A stretch of DNA of 35,169 nt, taken from Thermincola ferriacetica. Its GTDB lineage: Bacteria; Bacillota; Thermincolia; Thermincolales; Thermincolaceae. Shown here piece by piece: positions 27,506-35,169 of the stretch. Where the stretch lies: the NCBI RefSeq assembly GCF_001263415.1, contig NZ_LGTE01000029.1:1-35169 (forward strand). The letters are read 5' to 3'. The number at the start of each line of letters is the position of its first letter. The first letter of the stretch is position 1. The notes below the pieces were generated by a model. It was not told the origin of the DNA. It worked only from the letters and a program-made list of their open reading frames with translations, and searched no databases. The position numbers and the translations under genes are program-made.

Positions 27506-28192
27506 TTGGCACAGTTAACGGCAGGGATGACTGCGCTGTTAGAGTTCTTTTATAAACTGACAGTAAGTATGGGCATCCCAAATTATGGTTTGGCTATAAT
27601 TTTGATTACTGTATTGATAAAAATGCTGCTGCTGCCTTTAACAATCAAACAAATGAAGTCGTTGAAAATGACGCAGCAGCTTCAGCCAAAGGTAAAAGAA
27701 ATTCAGGAAAAATACAAGGATCCCAAACAGGCTCAGCAGGCCATAATGGAATTATATAAACAATATGGAGCCAATCCTTTATCAGGATGTTTGCCTTTAT
27801 TGTTACAAATGCCTATAATTATAGCCTTGTATCGGGCATTAATGAAATTCCCATATACAAATGAAGCTCATGCCAAGTTTTTATGGATCAGCAATTTAAG
27901 CCAGCATGATAAAATAGTATTACCTATTCTGGCGGTACTGACTACATATTTGCTGCAGCGAATGACTACCAATCTGCAAGATCAAACACAAAAGACAATG
28001 TTAATTGTTATGCCGCTGTTTATTGGCTGGCTGAGCATGTCTTTTCCGGCCGGACTTGCTTTATATTGGGTGGTGACAAACCTGGTCGGCGCCATTCAAC
28101 AGTACTTTATTAATAAGATGCCACTTGACATTCCGGTGAAGGAGGAAACGGGGCCTAATGAAGCAGGTAGAAAAAAGCGGAAAAACGGTTGA
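27506..28192 (+). CDS. yidC: Membrane protein insertase YidC/OxaA
   Basis: Inserts membrane proteins with or without Sec. At 228 residues it is the short clostridial form without a cleavable lipoprotein signal. Hydrophobic segments are at about 24-46, 92-110, 138-156 and 170-200. The groove charge that is Arg in B. subtilis SpoIIIJ is Lys39 here (VLIKMLLLPLT). The TTG start at 27506 has AGGAGG 8 bases ahead; the longer frame from 27482 starts before this ribosome site. It overlaps jag by 35 bases. Confidence 0.94.
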   Translation: MAQLTAGMTALLEFFYKLTVSMGIPNYGLAIILITVLIKMLLLPLTIKQMKSLKMTQQLQPKVKEIQEKYKDPKQAQQAIMELYKQYGANPLSGCLPLLLQMPIIIALYRALMKFPYTNEAHAKFLWISNLSQHDKIVLPILAVLTTYLLQRMTTNLQDQTQKTMLIVMPLFIGWLSMSFPAGLALYWVVTNLVGAIQQYFINKMPLDIPVKEETGPNEAGRKKRKNG

Positions 28193-28781
28193 AGAGGCTG
28201 TAGAGGCCGCTTTGGCGGAACTGCAAGTCACCAGAGATCAAGTAGAGGTGCAGGTTCTCGAAGAACCGACCAAAGGCCTATTTGGTATTTTAGGCGGTAA
28301 GGCAGCCAGAATATTGGTAATTGTCAAAGATAATCCTGTTGAAAAAGCTAAAGCTTTTTTAGCCGGGATATTCGAAAGAATGAATATAGAAAAAATAGAA
28401 ATAGAAGCTTCAAAGAAAGAAGATTATATTGTTATTAATTTTAAGGGACCGGATTTGGGCGTATTAATCGGTCGCAGGGGTGATACTCTGGATGCGTTGC
28501 AGTATTTGGTAAACTTAGTGGCTAACAAAAACAGCAAAGAAAGAGTTAGATTTATTTTGGATGTAGAAGGTTACAGAAAAAGAAGAGAAGAAACCCTGGG
28601 TAAGCTGGCTTTTCGGTTAGCTGAAAAGGTAAAGAGAAAAGGCAAAGATGTAGTTTTGGAACCAATGAGTCCGCATGAACGGAGGATAATACATACGGCT
28701 CTCCAGGACCACAAAGAAGTTTTTACCTATAGTGAAGGTGACGAACCATTCCGTAAAGTTATAATCGCACCAAAAAAATAA
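28158..28781 (+). CDS. jag: RNA-binding protein Jag/KhpB
   Basis: A 207-residue protein with an N-terminal Jag domain (about 1-50, ending in FGILGGKAARI), a KH domain (about 75-140; LGVLIGRRGDTLDALQYLV) and a C-terminal R3H domain (SPHERRIIHTAL, with the R-x3-H pattern). KhpB pairs with KhpA in binding RNA and in cell-elongation control. It starts inside yidC, with GGAGG 13 bases ahead, so translation is probably coupled. A terminator follows. Confidence 0.95.
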   Translation: MKQVEKSGKTVEEAVEAALAELQVTRDQVEVQVLEEPTKGLFGILGGKAARILVIVKDNPVEKAKAFLAGIFERMNIEKIEIEASKKEDYIVINFKGPDLGVLIGRRGDTLDALQYLVNLVANKNSKERVRFILDVEGYRKRREETLGKLAFRLAEKVKRKGKDVVLEPMSPHERRIIHTALQDHKEVFTYSEGDEPFRKVIIAPKK

Positions 28782-28790
28782 ATTTCTTTC

Positions 28791-28818
28791 AACCCAGTAA
28801 TAATATTACTGGGTTTTT
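28791..28818 (+). terminator. Rho-independent terminator after jag
   Basis: Stem AACCCAGTAAT/ATTACTGGGTT followed by TTTCT, 10 bases after the jag stop. It ends the rnpA-yidD-yidC-jag unit. Confidence 0.9.
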
Positions 28819-28866
28819 CTAAAATTAAAGGATTTTTTACGTTTATTAAATTTGGAGGCTTTTAAT

Positions 28867-30243
28867 ATGGATGATACCATTGCAGCCATAGGTACCCCTA
28901 TAGGTGCTGCCGGAATTGGCATAATCAGAGTGAGTGGAAAAGATGCAATTGAAATAGTGGATAGAATTTTTCGTTCTAAAAATAAAAAGAATTTACATCA
29001 AGTACCCAGTCATAATATAGTGTACGGCCATATTGTTGATGAAAAAGGTGAAGTTATAGATGAAGTTTTAGTAACGGTAATGTTGGCTCCGAAAAGTTTT
29101 ACGACCGAAAATGTGGTGGAAATTAATTGCCATGGAGGAACTGTGGCTGTTCGGAAAACGTTGGAGGCTGTGCTGAAAGCCGGCGCCAGATTGGCTGAGC
29201 CCGGAGAGTTTGCTAAAAGAGCTTTTTTAAACGGCAGGATAGATCTGGCCCAAGCAGAGTCCATAATGGACCTTATTAATGCAAAAACTGCAGCCAGCTT
29301 GCGCGTAGCCGTTGGACAACTTGAAGGAAAACTTTCAGCTCAAATCAAGGACATTAGAGCTAAATTGCTGGAATTGAGAGCCCATATTGAAGCAGGAATT
29401 GATTTTCCTGAGCACGATATCGAGGACTTAAGCAAGGAACAAATTAAGGTTGCTACGGTAGAATTAAAAAGCAGAATTGATAAGATACTTGAATCTGCTG
29501 ATTCTGGCAAAATATTGCGGGAAGGTTTGAAAACAGTTATAATCGGAAAACCAAATGTAGGAAAATCTTCTTTGTTAAATGCTCTGGTCAAAGAAAAAAG
29601 GGCTATCGTGACTGATATTCCAGGTACTACCCGCGACGTGATTGAGGAATTTGTCAGCGTCCGGGGCATTCCTTTAAAAATACTGGATACGGCTGGAATC
29701 AGGGAAACGGAAGATGTGGTTGAAAAGATTGGTGTACAACGTTCCAAAGAAGCTCTGGAACAGGCTGATTTTTTTCTGTTTGTTGTAGATATTGCATCCG
29801 AAATTAGCAGTGAAGATATGGAAATAGCAGCGCTTCTGAAGGGTTTAAGCGGGATTATCATTGCAAATAAAACCGACCTGACGGGTGGTTTAAATAGAGA
29901 TTTACAGAAAGAGTTAGGTCTTGATGTACCTGTAGTTGCAATGTCGTTGCTTAACGGGCAGGGGTTGGATGAACTTGAAGAAAAGATTGTAGATATTGTT
30001 TATAATAATGAATTTCATTCCGTTGATGAAATATTGGTCAGTAATGTCAGACACGAAAGGGCATTAACAGCAGCTTCTGAATACTTGACCGGAGTTCTCG
30101 AAACTTTGGAAAACAATATGCCAATGGACTGTGTGACTATAGATCTGAATTCTGCATGGGAAGAATTGGGCAAAATCACGGGTGAAACAGTGGGCGAAGA
30201 TTTACTGGATCAAATTTTCAGCCAGTTTTGTATAGGAAAATAA
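28867..30243 (+). CDS. mnmE: tRNA modification GTPase MnmE
   Basis: With MnmG it forms the cmnm5 group at U34 of certain tRNAs. In the 458-residue protein the folate-binding N-domain is about 1-117 and the G domain has G1 GKPNVGKSS (227-235), G2 PGTTRD, G3 DTAG (274-277) and G4 NKTD; the C-terminus is CIGK, whose Cys is essential. ATG at 28867 has GGAGG 8 bases ahead; an in-frame ATG 15 bases earlier does not. mnmG starts 14 bases after it. Confidence 0.97.
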   Translation: MDDTIAAIGTPIGAAGIGIIRVSGKDAIEIVDRIFRSKNKKNLHQVPSHNIVYGHIVDEKGEVIDEVLVTVMLAPKSFTTENVVEINCHGGTVAVRKTLEAVLKAGARLAEPGEFAKRAFLNGRIDLAQAESIMDLINAKTAASLRVAVGQLEGKLSAQIKDIRAKLLELRAHIEAGIDFPEHDIEDLSKEQIKVATVELKSRIDKILESADSGKILREGLKTVIIGKPNVGKSSLLNALVKEKRAIVTDIPGTTRDVIEEFVSVRGIPLKILDTAGIRETEDVVEKIGVQRSKEALEQADFFLFVVDIASEISSEDMEIAALLKGLSGIIIANKTDLTGGLNRDLQKELGLDVPVVAMSLLNGQGLDELEEKIVDIVYNNEFHSVDEILVSNVRHERALTAASEYLTGVLETLENNMPMDCVTIDLNSAWEELGKITGETVGEDLLDQIFSQFCIGK

Positions 30244-30257
30244 TTAGGAGGAAGGTC

Positions 30258-32162
30258 ATGGAATACCTTGCGGGGACATATGATGTAATTGTTATAGGGA
30301 CAGGTCATGCCGGCTGTGAAGCTGCTTTGGCAGCGGCCAGGTTAGGATGCAAAACACTGGCGGTAACCTTAAATATGGATAATGTTGCTTTTATGCCCTG
30401 TAACCCGGCAGTAGGAGGTCCGGCCAAGGGGCATCTGGTACGGGAAATTGATGCTTTAGGCGGCCAAATGGGTATAAATACGGACAAGACCCATATTCAA
30501 ATGCGCATGCTAAATACCGGTAAGGGGCCGGCAGTTCATGCTCTGAGAGCTCAGGCAGATAAAAAACTATATCAGTTGGAAATGAAAAAAACCCTGGAGT
30601 TAGAACCTAATTTAGACGTCAAACAAGCCCTGGTTGAGAAAATTATTTTGCAAGGAAACCGGGTTACCGGTGTTGTCACCAATACGGGAGCAATTTTTCA
30701 AGCAAGGGCCGTTATTATCACTTCCGGTACATTTTTAAGAGCCCGCATAATTATAGGCGACGTTAATTACAGTGGAGGTCCCAGCGGGCAGTTTCCGGCT
30801 CAGAAACTTTCCGAGAGTTTAAAGGAATTAGGATTGGAGCTGGGACGTTTTAAAACGGGTACTCCTGCCAGAGTACATAGGAAATCCGTCGACTTTTCCA
30901 AAATGATTATCCAGCCCGGTGATGATTATCCCCATACCTTTTCTTTCATTATGCCAAAAATGAAACGGGAACAGATACCCTGCTGGCTTACTTATACAAC
31001 AGAAGATACTCATAAAATTATTTTGGCAAATTTGCACAGGTCTCCTCTTTATACGGGAAAAATCGAGGGTACCGGTCCAAGATATTGTCCCTCTATTGAA
31101 GATAAAGTGGTACGTTTTGCCGACAAGCCCTGCCATCAAATCTTTTTAGAACCGGAAGGTAAAGATACGGAAGAAATGTATGTGCAGGGTTTTTCCACCA
31201 GTTTGCCCGAAGATATACAAATACAAATGCTGAGAACGATTATAGGCCTTGAGAAGGTTGAAATGATGCGACCGGGTTACGCTATTGAATATGACTATGT
31301 GGTACCAACTCAATTAAAACTTACTTTAGAGACAAAAAATATTGAAGGGTTGTATACTGCCGGGCAGATTAACGGTACATCGGGATACGAGGAGGCTGCT
31401 GCCCAGGGGTTAGTGGCAGGTATTAATGCCGCTTTAAAAATAAAAGAAATGGAGCCTTTTATCCTTAAAAGGTCAGAGGCCTATATCGGCGTCCTTATAG
31501 ATGACCTGGTTACCAAAGGAACTAATGAACCGTACAGAATTATGACTTCCAGAGCGGAATACAGGTTGTTGCTAAGGCATGACAATGCCGACCTGCGTTT
31601 AACGGAAAAGGGATATAAAATTGGTCTGGTCGATGAAAATAGGTATCGAATTTTTGTGCAAAAGAGAGATGCTATAGAAAAGGAAATTTCCAGACTGGCC
31701 AATGAAAATATATCTCCCAGTGAGGAAACACAGAGGGTTATTAATTCCGTGGGAAGTACGGAGCTGAAACAAAAAATTAGTGCCTTTGAACTTTTAAAAA
31801 GGCCGGAGATTACTTATTCTGTACTGGAACAGTTAGGTGCCGGAATAGCAGATTTAGATGAAGAAGTAAAAGAACAAGTGGAAATTCAGGTTAAATATGA
31901 GGGCTACATAAAAAAGCAAATGGCCCAGGTTGAACGGTTTATAAAAATGGAAGCAAAGACCATTCCCGAATGGGTAGAATATGAAAAAATACAGGGATTA
32001 TCTACAGAGGCCAAGCAGAAATTATCAAGTATCAGACCCGCATCAATTGGACAGGCCGGCAGGATTTCCGGTGTTTCACCGGCTGATATTTCTGTACTAA
32101 TGGTTTATATTGAACAGCAAAGGAGAAAACGGGGTTTTCCGGAGGACCGTGTAAATGAGTAA
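30258..32162 (+). CDS. mnmG: tRNA uridine 5-carboxymethylaminomethyl modification enzyme MnmG
   Basis: FAD-dependent partner of MnmE. The 634-residue protein has the N-terminal dinucleotide fold [19 protein letters not shown], the family signatures [11 protein letters not shown] and the conserved [17 protein letters not shown], and a helical C-terminal domain that binds MnmE. ATG has AGGAGG 6 bases ahead; a longer frame starting within mnmE is rejected. Its end overlaps rsmG by 8 bases. Confidence 0.97.
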   Translation: MEYLAGTYDVIVIGTGHAGCEAALAAARLGCKTLAVTLNMDNVAFMPCNPAVGGPAKGHLVREIDALGGQMGINTDKTHIQMRMLNTGKGPAVHALRAQADKKLYQLEMKKTLELEPNLDVKQALVEKIILQGNRVTGVVTNTGAIFQARAVIITSGTFLRARIIIGDVNYSGGPSGQFPAQKLSESLKELGLELGRFKTGTPARVHRKSVDFSKMIIQPGDDYPHTFSFIMPKMKREQIPCWLTYTTEDTHKIILANLHRSPLYTGKIEGTGPRYCPSIEDKVVRFADKPCHQIFLEPEGKDTEEMYVQGFSTSLPEDIQIQMLRTIIGLEKVEMMRPGYAIEYDYVVPTQLKLTLETKNIEGLYTAGQINGTSGYEEAAAQGLVAGINAALKIKEMEPFILKRSEAYIGVLIDDLVTKGTNEPYRIMTSRAEYRLLLRHDNADLRLTEKGYKIGLVDENRYRIFVQKRDAIEKEISRLANENISPSEETQRVINSVGSTELKQKISAFELLKRPEITYSVLEQLGAGIADLDEEVKEQVEIQVKYEGYIKKQMAQVERFIKMEAKTIPEWVEYEKIQGLSTEAKQKLSSIRPASIGQAGRISGVSPADISVLMVYIEQQRRKRGFPEDRVNE

Positions 32163-32889
32163 AAACTTAACTTTTGCAGAATTGATAAAGCAAGGCGGAC
32201 AAGAACTTAATTTGAACTTGGACAAAAAAGCAGTACTACTGTTCGAAACTTATAAGGATTTATTACTGGAATGGAACCAAAAAATTAATTTAACCTCTAT
32301 TACTGATGTTAACGAAATAGCCATCAAGCATTTTCTGGATAGTTTGATTATACTTGGGGAAATTGAAGTAAAAGTTCAATGCCGAGTGGTTGATATAGGA
32401 ACGGGGGCTGGTTTTCCGGGCATTCCGTTAAAGATTGCCAGACCTGACTTAAATGTAGTATTGGTTGACTCTTTGCAAAAGAGAGTAGCTTTTTTACGGG
32501 AAGTTATTGATAAGTTACAACTCAAAAACATTGAAGTCTACCATGGTAGGGCTGAGGAACTGGGACATTACCCGGAATTCAGAGAATCCTTTGATTTGGC
32601 TGTGGCCAGGGCTGTTGCTAAAATGCCTGTTTTAGTTGAATATAACCTTCCTTTTGTCAGAGTAGGCGGACAATTTGTGGCTTTTAAAGGGCCGGAAACA
32701 GACGAAGAAGTGAAATTGGCTGCCAATGCCGTTTTCGAACTTGGGGCAGAACTTGAGGAAGCAAAAGAAACCTACTTACCTTTCATAAGAGACCGGCGTT
32801 CTTTGATCATTTACAGAAAAACAAAACATACTCCTCCGAAATATCCGAGAAAACCTGGTCTTCCGGAAAAGAAGCCTTTAGGAGTTTAA
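32155..32889 (+). CDS. rsmG: 16S rRNA (guanine-527-N7)-methyltransferase RsmG
   Basis: SAM-dependent methyltransferase acting on G527 of 16S rRNA; its loss in other bacteria gives low-level streptomycin resistance. The 244-residue protein has the SAM motif [16 protein letters not shown] (about 79-94) and [15 protein letters not shown] lies 9 bases ahead of ATG. It is last of the mnmE-mnmG-rsmG operon and is followed by a terminator. Confidence 0.96.
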   Translation: MSKNLTFAELIKQGGQELNLNLDKKAVLLFETYKDLLLEWNQKINLTSITDVNEIAIKHFLDSLIILGEIEVKVQCRVVDIGTGAGFPGIPLKIARPDLNVVLVDSLQKRVAFLREVIDKLQLKNIEVYHGRAEELGHYPEFRESFDLAVARAVAKMPVLVEYNLPFVRVGGQFVAFKGPETDEEVKLAANAVFELGAELEEAKETYLPFIRDRRSLIIYRKTKHTPPKYPRKPGLPEKKPLGV

Positions 32890-32923
32890 AAAATTATTGT
32901 CAAATAATGGCTTAACAAATTGC

Positions 32924-32972
32924 AATACCACTTGCGAAGATGAAAATAATCTTCCAAGTGGTATTCCTTTTC
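32924..32972 (+). terminator. Rho-independent terminator after rsmG
   Basis: Long stem AATACCACTTG/CAAGTGGTATT with an inner GAAGAT/ATCTTC stem, followed by CCTTTTCTATTT. Confidence 0.88.
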
Positions 32973-32982
32973 TATTTGTGTG

Positions 32983-32996
32983 CGAACAAATGTTCT
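32983..32996. promoter_or_regulatory. LexA (SOS)-box-like site
   Basis: CGAACAAATGTTCT matches the Gram-positive LexA/DinR site CGAAC-N4-GTTCG except for its last base. The nearest plus-strand gene is parA, about 235 bases downstream; no SOS gene is adjacent. Could be a chance match. Confidence 0.45.
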
Positions 32997-33229
32997 CATC
33001 CTATTTTGCCGTATACAGGGCGAAAATGTGAAGCCAAAGGATTTATATGCTATGCATTTTTTACCCTTCTCCAGGGCAAAAAAAAGCGTCTGGTGGTAAT
33101 TGGCATAAAGAGGTAAAATAGAACCTTTAATTCAAACTGTAAAATTGCCGCTGAAATATAAAATTAGAGAAGGAACTAACATGTTTCTGTGGAATAAATG
33201 AAAAACAACAAAAAAAAGGTGTGGTTTCA

Positions 33230-33991
33230 ATGGGAAAGGTTATTGCCGTGGCCAACCAAAAAGGTGGCGTGGCGAAAACTACTACGGCCGTTAATTTGGC
33301 TGCGTGCTTGGCTTTAAATGATAAAAAGGTGCTTTTGCTCGATATTGACCCGCAAGGTAATGCCAGCAGTGGATTGGGAATTGAAAAGGATGAGACTCTA
33401 CATTGCATTTATGATGTGATTATTAATGGTGTACCTATTGAAAGTGTCATTGCAAAAACTGAAATAGAAAGCCTTGAATTGGTTCCGGCCACGATCCAAT
33501 TGGCTGGAGCTGAAATAGAGTTGGTTTCCGCTATATCGAGAGAGTCAAAGTTAAAGAAAGCCCTCGCACCTATACGTGACAGGTATGATTATGTTTTGAT
33601 CGACTGTCCTCCTTCTTTGGGATTATTAACCCTTAATGCCCTGACGGCTGCAGACTCCTTGATAATACCTATACAATGTGAATATTATGCCCTGGAGGGC
33701 TTAGGCCAGCTAATGAATACCATCGAACTGGTGCGCAAACATTTGAACGCCAACCTGGAAATTGAAGGCGTTTTGCTGACTATGTTTGATGCTAGAACAA
33801 ACTTATCAATTCAGGTGGTTGATGAAGTAAAGGAATATTTTAAGGATAAAGTTTATCGGGCAATCGTGCCAAGAAATGTCAGATTAAGTGAAGCGCCCAG
33901 TCACGGGAAACCGATAGTATTGTATGACCCTAGGTCAAGGGGTGCGGAAGTTTATCAGGAGTTGGCAAAGGAAGTGATTGAACGTGAATAA
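33230..33991 (+). CDS. parA: Chromosome partitioning ATPase ParA (Soj)
   Basis: Walker-type ATPase that works with ParB in origin segregation and, in B. subtilis, controls DnaA. In the 253-residue protein the deviant Walker A reads KGGVAKTTT (11-19), with Ala15 where Soj has Gly, the signature Lys11 present, DIDPQGN near 40 and the Walker B segment [12 protein letters not shown] near 120. ATG at 33230 has AAAGGTG 8 bases ahead; the frame opens earlier at GTG 33221 without a better site. It overlaps parB by 8 bases (GTG start). Confidence 0.96.
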   Translation: MGKVIAVANQKGGVAKTTTAVNLAACLALNDKKVLLLDIDPQGNASSGLGIEKDETLHCIYDVIINGVPIESVIAKTEIESLELVPATIQLAGAEIELVSAISRESKLKKALAPIRDRYDYVLIDCPPSLGLLTLNALTAADSLIIPIQCEYYALEGLGQLMNTIELVRKHLNANLEIEGVLLTMFDARTNLSIQVVDEVKEYFKDKVYRAIVPRNVRLSEAPSHGKPIVLYDPRSRGAEVYQELAKEVIERE

Positions 33992-34850
33992 AAAGGGCTT
34001 AGGCAAGGGTCTCAATGCCCTGATTCGCAGTAATAATGATTTTGAAGATAGAGCGGGTATAGTAGAACTGAATATTTCCGACATTGTGAGAAATGCCAAA
34101 CAGCCGAGACAGGAGTTTGATCAGGAGAAGCTTGAAGAGTTAGCTGCTTCTATTAGACAGTATGGGATTATCCAGCCTGTTATAGTAAGAAGATTGACTA
34201 ATAAGAAATATGAATTAATAGCCGGTGAAAGAAGGTGGCGCGCTGCCAGACTGGCTGGATTAGATAAAATTCCGGCCGTAATCAAGGAAGTGTCTGATCG
34301 GGAGATTACAGAACTTGCTTTGATCGAGAATATACAGAGAGAGGATTTAAATCCTATTGAGGAAGCGTTAGCCTATAAGCAGTTGATGGAGGAGTTTGGG
34401 CTTACACAGGAGGAATTATCTAAGCGTGTTGGTAAAAGCCGTTCCTTTATTGCCAACAGTGTCAGATTGTTGAATCTTCCACCGGAAGCACAGCGAATGG
34501 TACAGGCGGGCCAACTTTCAGCCGGTCATGCCAGGGCTTTGTTGGTTATTGAACGGGCAATAGACCAGGCTAATTTAGCCAAAAAGATAGTGGAAAAAAA
34601 TTTATCTGTCAGACAAATTGAACAACTTGTAAAAAAAATAACTTCCGAAGGTAAGAAAAAAATCCCAAGAAAAAGACGGGAGTCAGAGTCTTTGATAGTT
34701 AAAGATATAGAGGAACAGATGCAGGGCAAGCTTGGCACAAAAGTACGTATTAAACATGGAAGTAAAAGAGGAATGATTGAAATTGAATATTACAGTGATG
34801 ATGACTTGCAGAGGATTGTAGACCTTATTTTAGGGCACAATTACAGTTAA
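33984..34850 (+). CDS. parB: Chromosome partitioning protein ParB (Spo0J)
   Basis: CTP-dependent clamp that loads at parS and recruits SMC. With GTG at 33984 it is 288 residues starting [14 protein letters not shown], the family N-terminus; TTG at 33978 is also possible. The N-terminal CTPase domain has [12 protein letters not shown] and the arginine-rich [14 protein letters not shown], a helix-turn-helix follows ([20 protein letters not shown] read in parts, about 130-155), and a C-terminal dimerisation domain ends the protein. A perfect parS lies 49 bases downstream. Confidence 0.96.
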   Translation: MNKKGLGKGLNALIRSNNDFEDRAGIVELNISDIVRNAKQPRQEFDQEKLEELAASIRQYGIIQPVIVRRLTNKKYELIAGERRWRAARLAGLDKIPAVIKEVSDREITELALIENIQREDLNPIEEALAYKQLMEEFGLTQEELSKRVGKSRSFIANSVRLLNLPPEAQRMVQAGQLSAGHARALLVIERAIDQANLAKKIVEKNLSVRQIEQLVKKITSEGKKKIPRKRRESESLIVKDIEEQMQGKLGTKVRIKHGSKRGMIEIEYYSDDDLQRIVDLILGHNYS

Positions 34851-34898
34851 AAGTAGTGATAAAAAGTGTGTTATTGAATAAAGTAACAATAAATGGTT

Positions 34899-34914
34899 TG
34901 TTTCACGTGAAACA
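34899..34914. promoter_or_regulatory. parS: parS centromere site
   Basis: TGTTTCACGTGAAACA is a perfect 16-bp palindrome and an exact match to the B. subtilis consensus parS. It lies 49 bases after parB and about 8.4 kb from oriC, where ParB would load. Confidence 0.97.
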
Positions 34915-34934
34915 ATGCCTATAAAGTTGAATCG

Positions 34935-34955
34935 GCCTCCTATCGGAGGCTTTAA
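34935..34955 (+). terminator. Short terminator after parB
   Basis: GCCTCC-TATC-GGAGGC followed by TTTAAT. The stem is only 6 bp but GC-rich; it lies 85 bases after parB, beyond parS. Confidence 0.6.
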
Positions 34956-35169
34956 TACTAAAACCACTGCAATGGGGTATCTGGTACCCAAAAGTTACCA
35001 CAGGGCGGCTTCAAAATTTCCGGTCGTGATTATCACCGAAACGTTTAAACAACTGTTGACCTTACAGTTGGAAACAGTTTACCACAGAGGGAGCAGCCGT
35101 CAAGGCTGGGAAACTAATGGAGTGAAAGTCTCCTGTCACTAATTAGCCGATTCGAGTGACTAGCATATT
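34956..35169. other. Unassigned right-edge sequence, possibly structured RNA
   Basis: No protein gene is supported; a 75-codon frame through it resembles nothing known. Two similar segments, AGTTACCACAGGGCGGC (about 34993) and AGTTTACCACAGAGGGAGCAGC (about 35076 onward), are repeated, and GGAG-TGAAAGT-CTCC (35119-35133) makes a short hairpin with a GTGAAAGTC loop of a type common in domain I of group II introns. This suggests the 5' part of a group II intron running off the window, but no defined intron 5' end is seen. Confidence 0.3.

Larger units (their letters stand above)
32890..33229. other. Intergenic region rsmG-parA
   Basis: A 340-base gap. It holds a terminator for rsmG (separate entry), a LexA-like palindrome (separate entry) and then about 230 bases with no gene I can support. 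A 24-codon frame at 33047-33121 has a weak ribosome site (AAAGGA) but is not convincing. A parA promoter must lie here but I could not fix it. Confidence 0.6.

Noticed and set aside
29340-29861. 173-codon minus-strand frame within mnmE
   Set aside because: Shadow of the strongly conserved mnmE coding sequence; low-complexity, Ser/Ile-rich translation.
33047-33121. 24-codon frame ending in TAG between rsmG and parA
   Set aside because: Weak ribosome site, no family likeness, and read-through of its TAG would add only two residues; not enough to call a gene or a Pyl peptide.
34917-35142. 75-codon open frame after parS
   Set aside because: It starts inside the parS-terminator stretch, crosses the terminator hairpin, has no ribosome site and no recognisable features.

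Overview
The window is the replication-origin region of a Gram-positive, low- to mid-GC Firmicute, most likely a Clostridia/Peptococcaceae-type bacterium (Desulfitobacterium, Desulfotomaculum or Thermincola relatives; this placement is inference). The gene order rpmH-dnaA-dnaN-yaaA-recF-remB-gyrB-gyrA on one side and rnpA-yidD-yidC-jag-mnmE-mnmG-rsmG-parA-parB on the other is the classic Firmicute origin order. All protein genes left of about 26.0 kb are on the minus strand and all genes right of about 26.6 kb are on the plus strand. The 640-base divide is AT-rich and carries DnaA boxes, so replication starts there and genes run with the forks. A perfect parS site lies just past parB.

Left of gyrA the minus-strand order is pdxS-pdxT, a long regulatory leader, serC-serA, serS, tRNA-Ser(UGA), tRNA-Ser(GCU), tRNA-Arg(ACG), tRNA-Arg(CCU), tadA, tRNA-Ser(CGA), then biotin synthase under a BirA-type operator. 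Next come a GntR/ABC-ATPase/ABC-permease operon (Ytr-like), an S41 processing protease and, at the far left, a tRNA-Pyl gene, the catalytic half of pyrrolysyl-tRNA synthetase (PylSc) and a choline-kinase-like protein. The left 194 bases and right ~215 bases hold sequence I cannot assign with confidence.

Two systems stand out. (1) A compact pyrrolysine decoding pair (pylT 24 bases ahead of pylSc, followed by a small-molecule kinase instead of pylB/C/D) sits about 24 kb from oriC, while 8 of 30 genes in the window, including dnaA and recF, still end in TAG. (2) The ~750-base leader of serC-serA places a tandem glycine riboswitch with its own terminator directly in series with a serine-type T-box and its terminator. 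Complementarity between the aptamer-2 P1 strand and the terminator arm suggests glycine turns transcription off, so the operon would be read only when glycine is low and tRNA-Ser is uncharged.

The rest is housekeeping: replication initiation and clamp (dnaA, dnaN), recombination (recF), topology (gyrA, gyrB), ribosome and RNase P components (rpmH, rnpA), membrane insertion (yidC, yidD), tRNA modification (mnmE, mnmG, tadA), 16S methylation (rsmG), chromosome segregation (parA, parB), PLP synthesis (pdxS, pdxT), and serine synthesis and charging.
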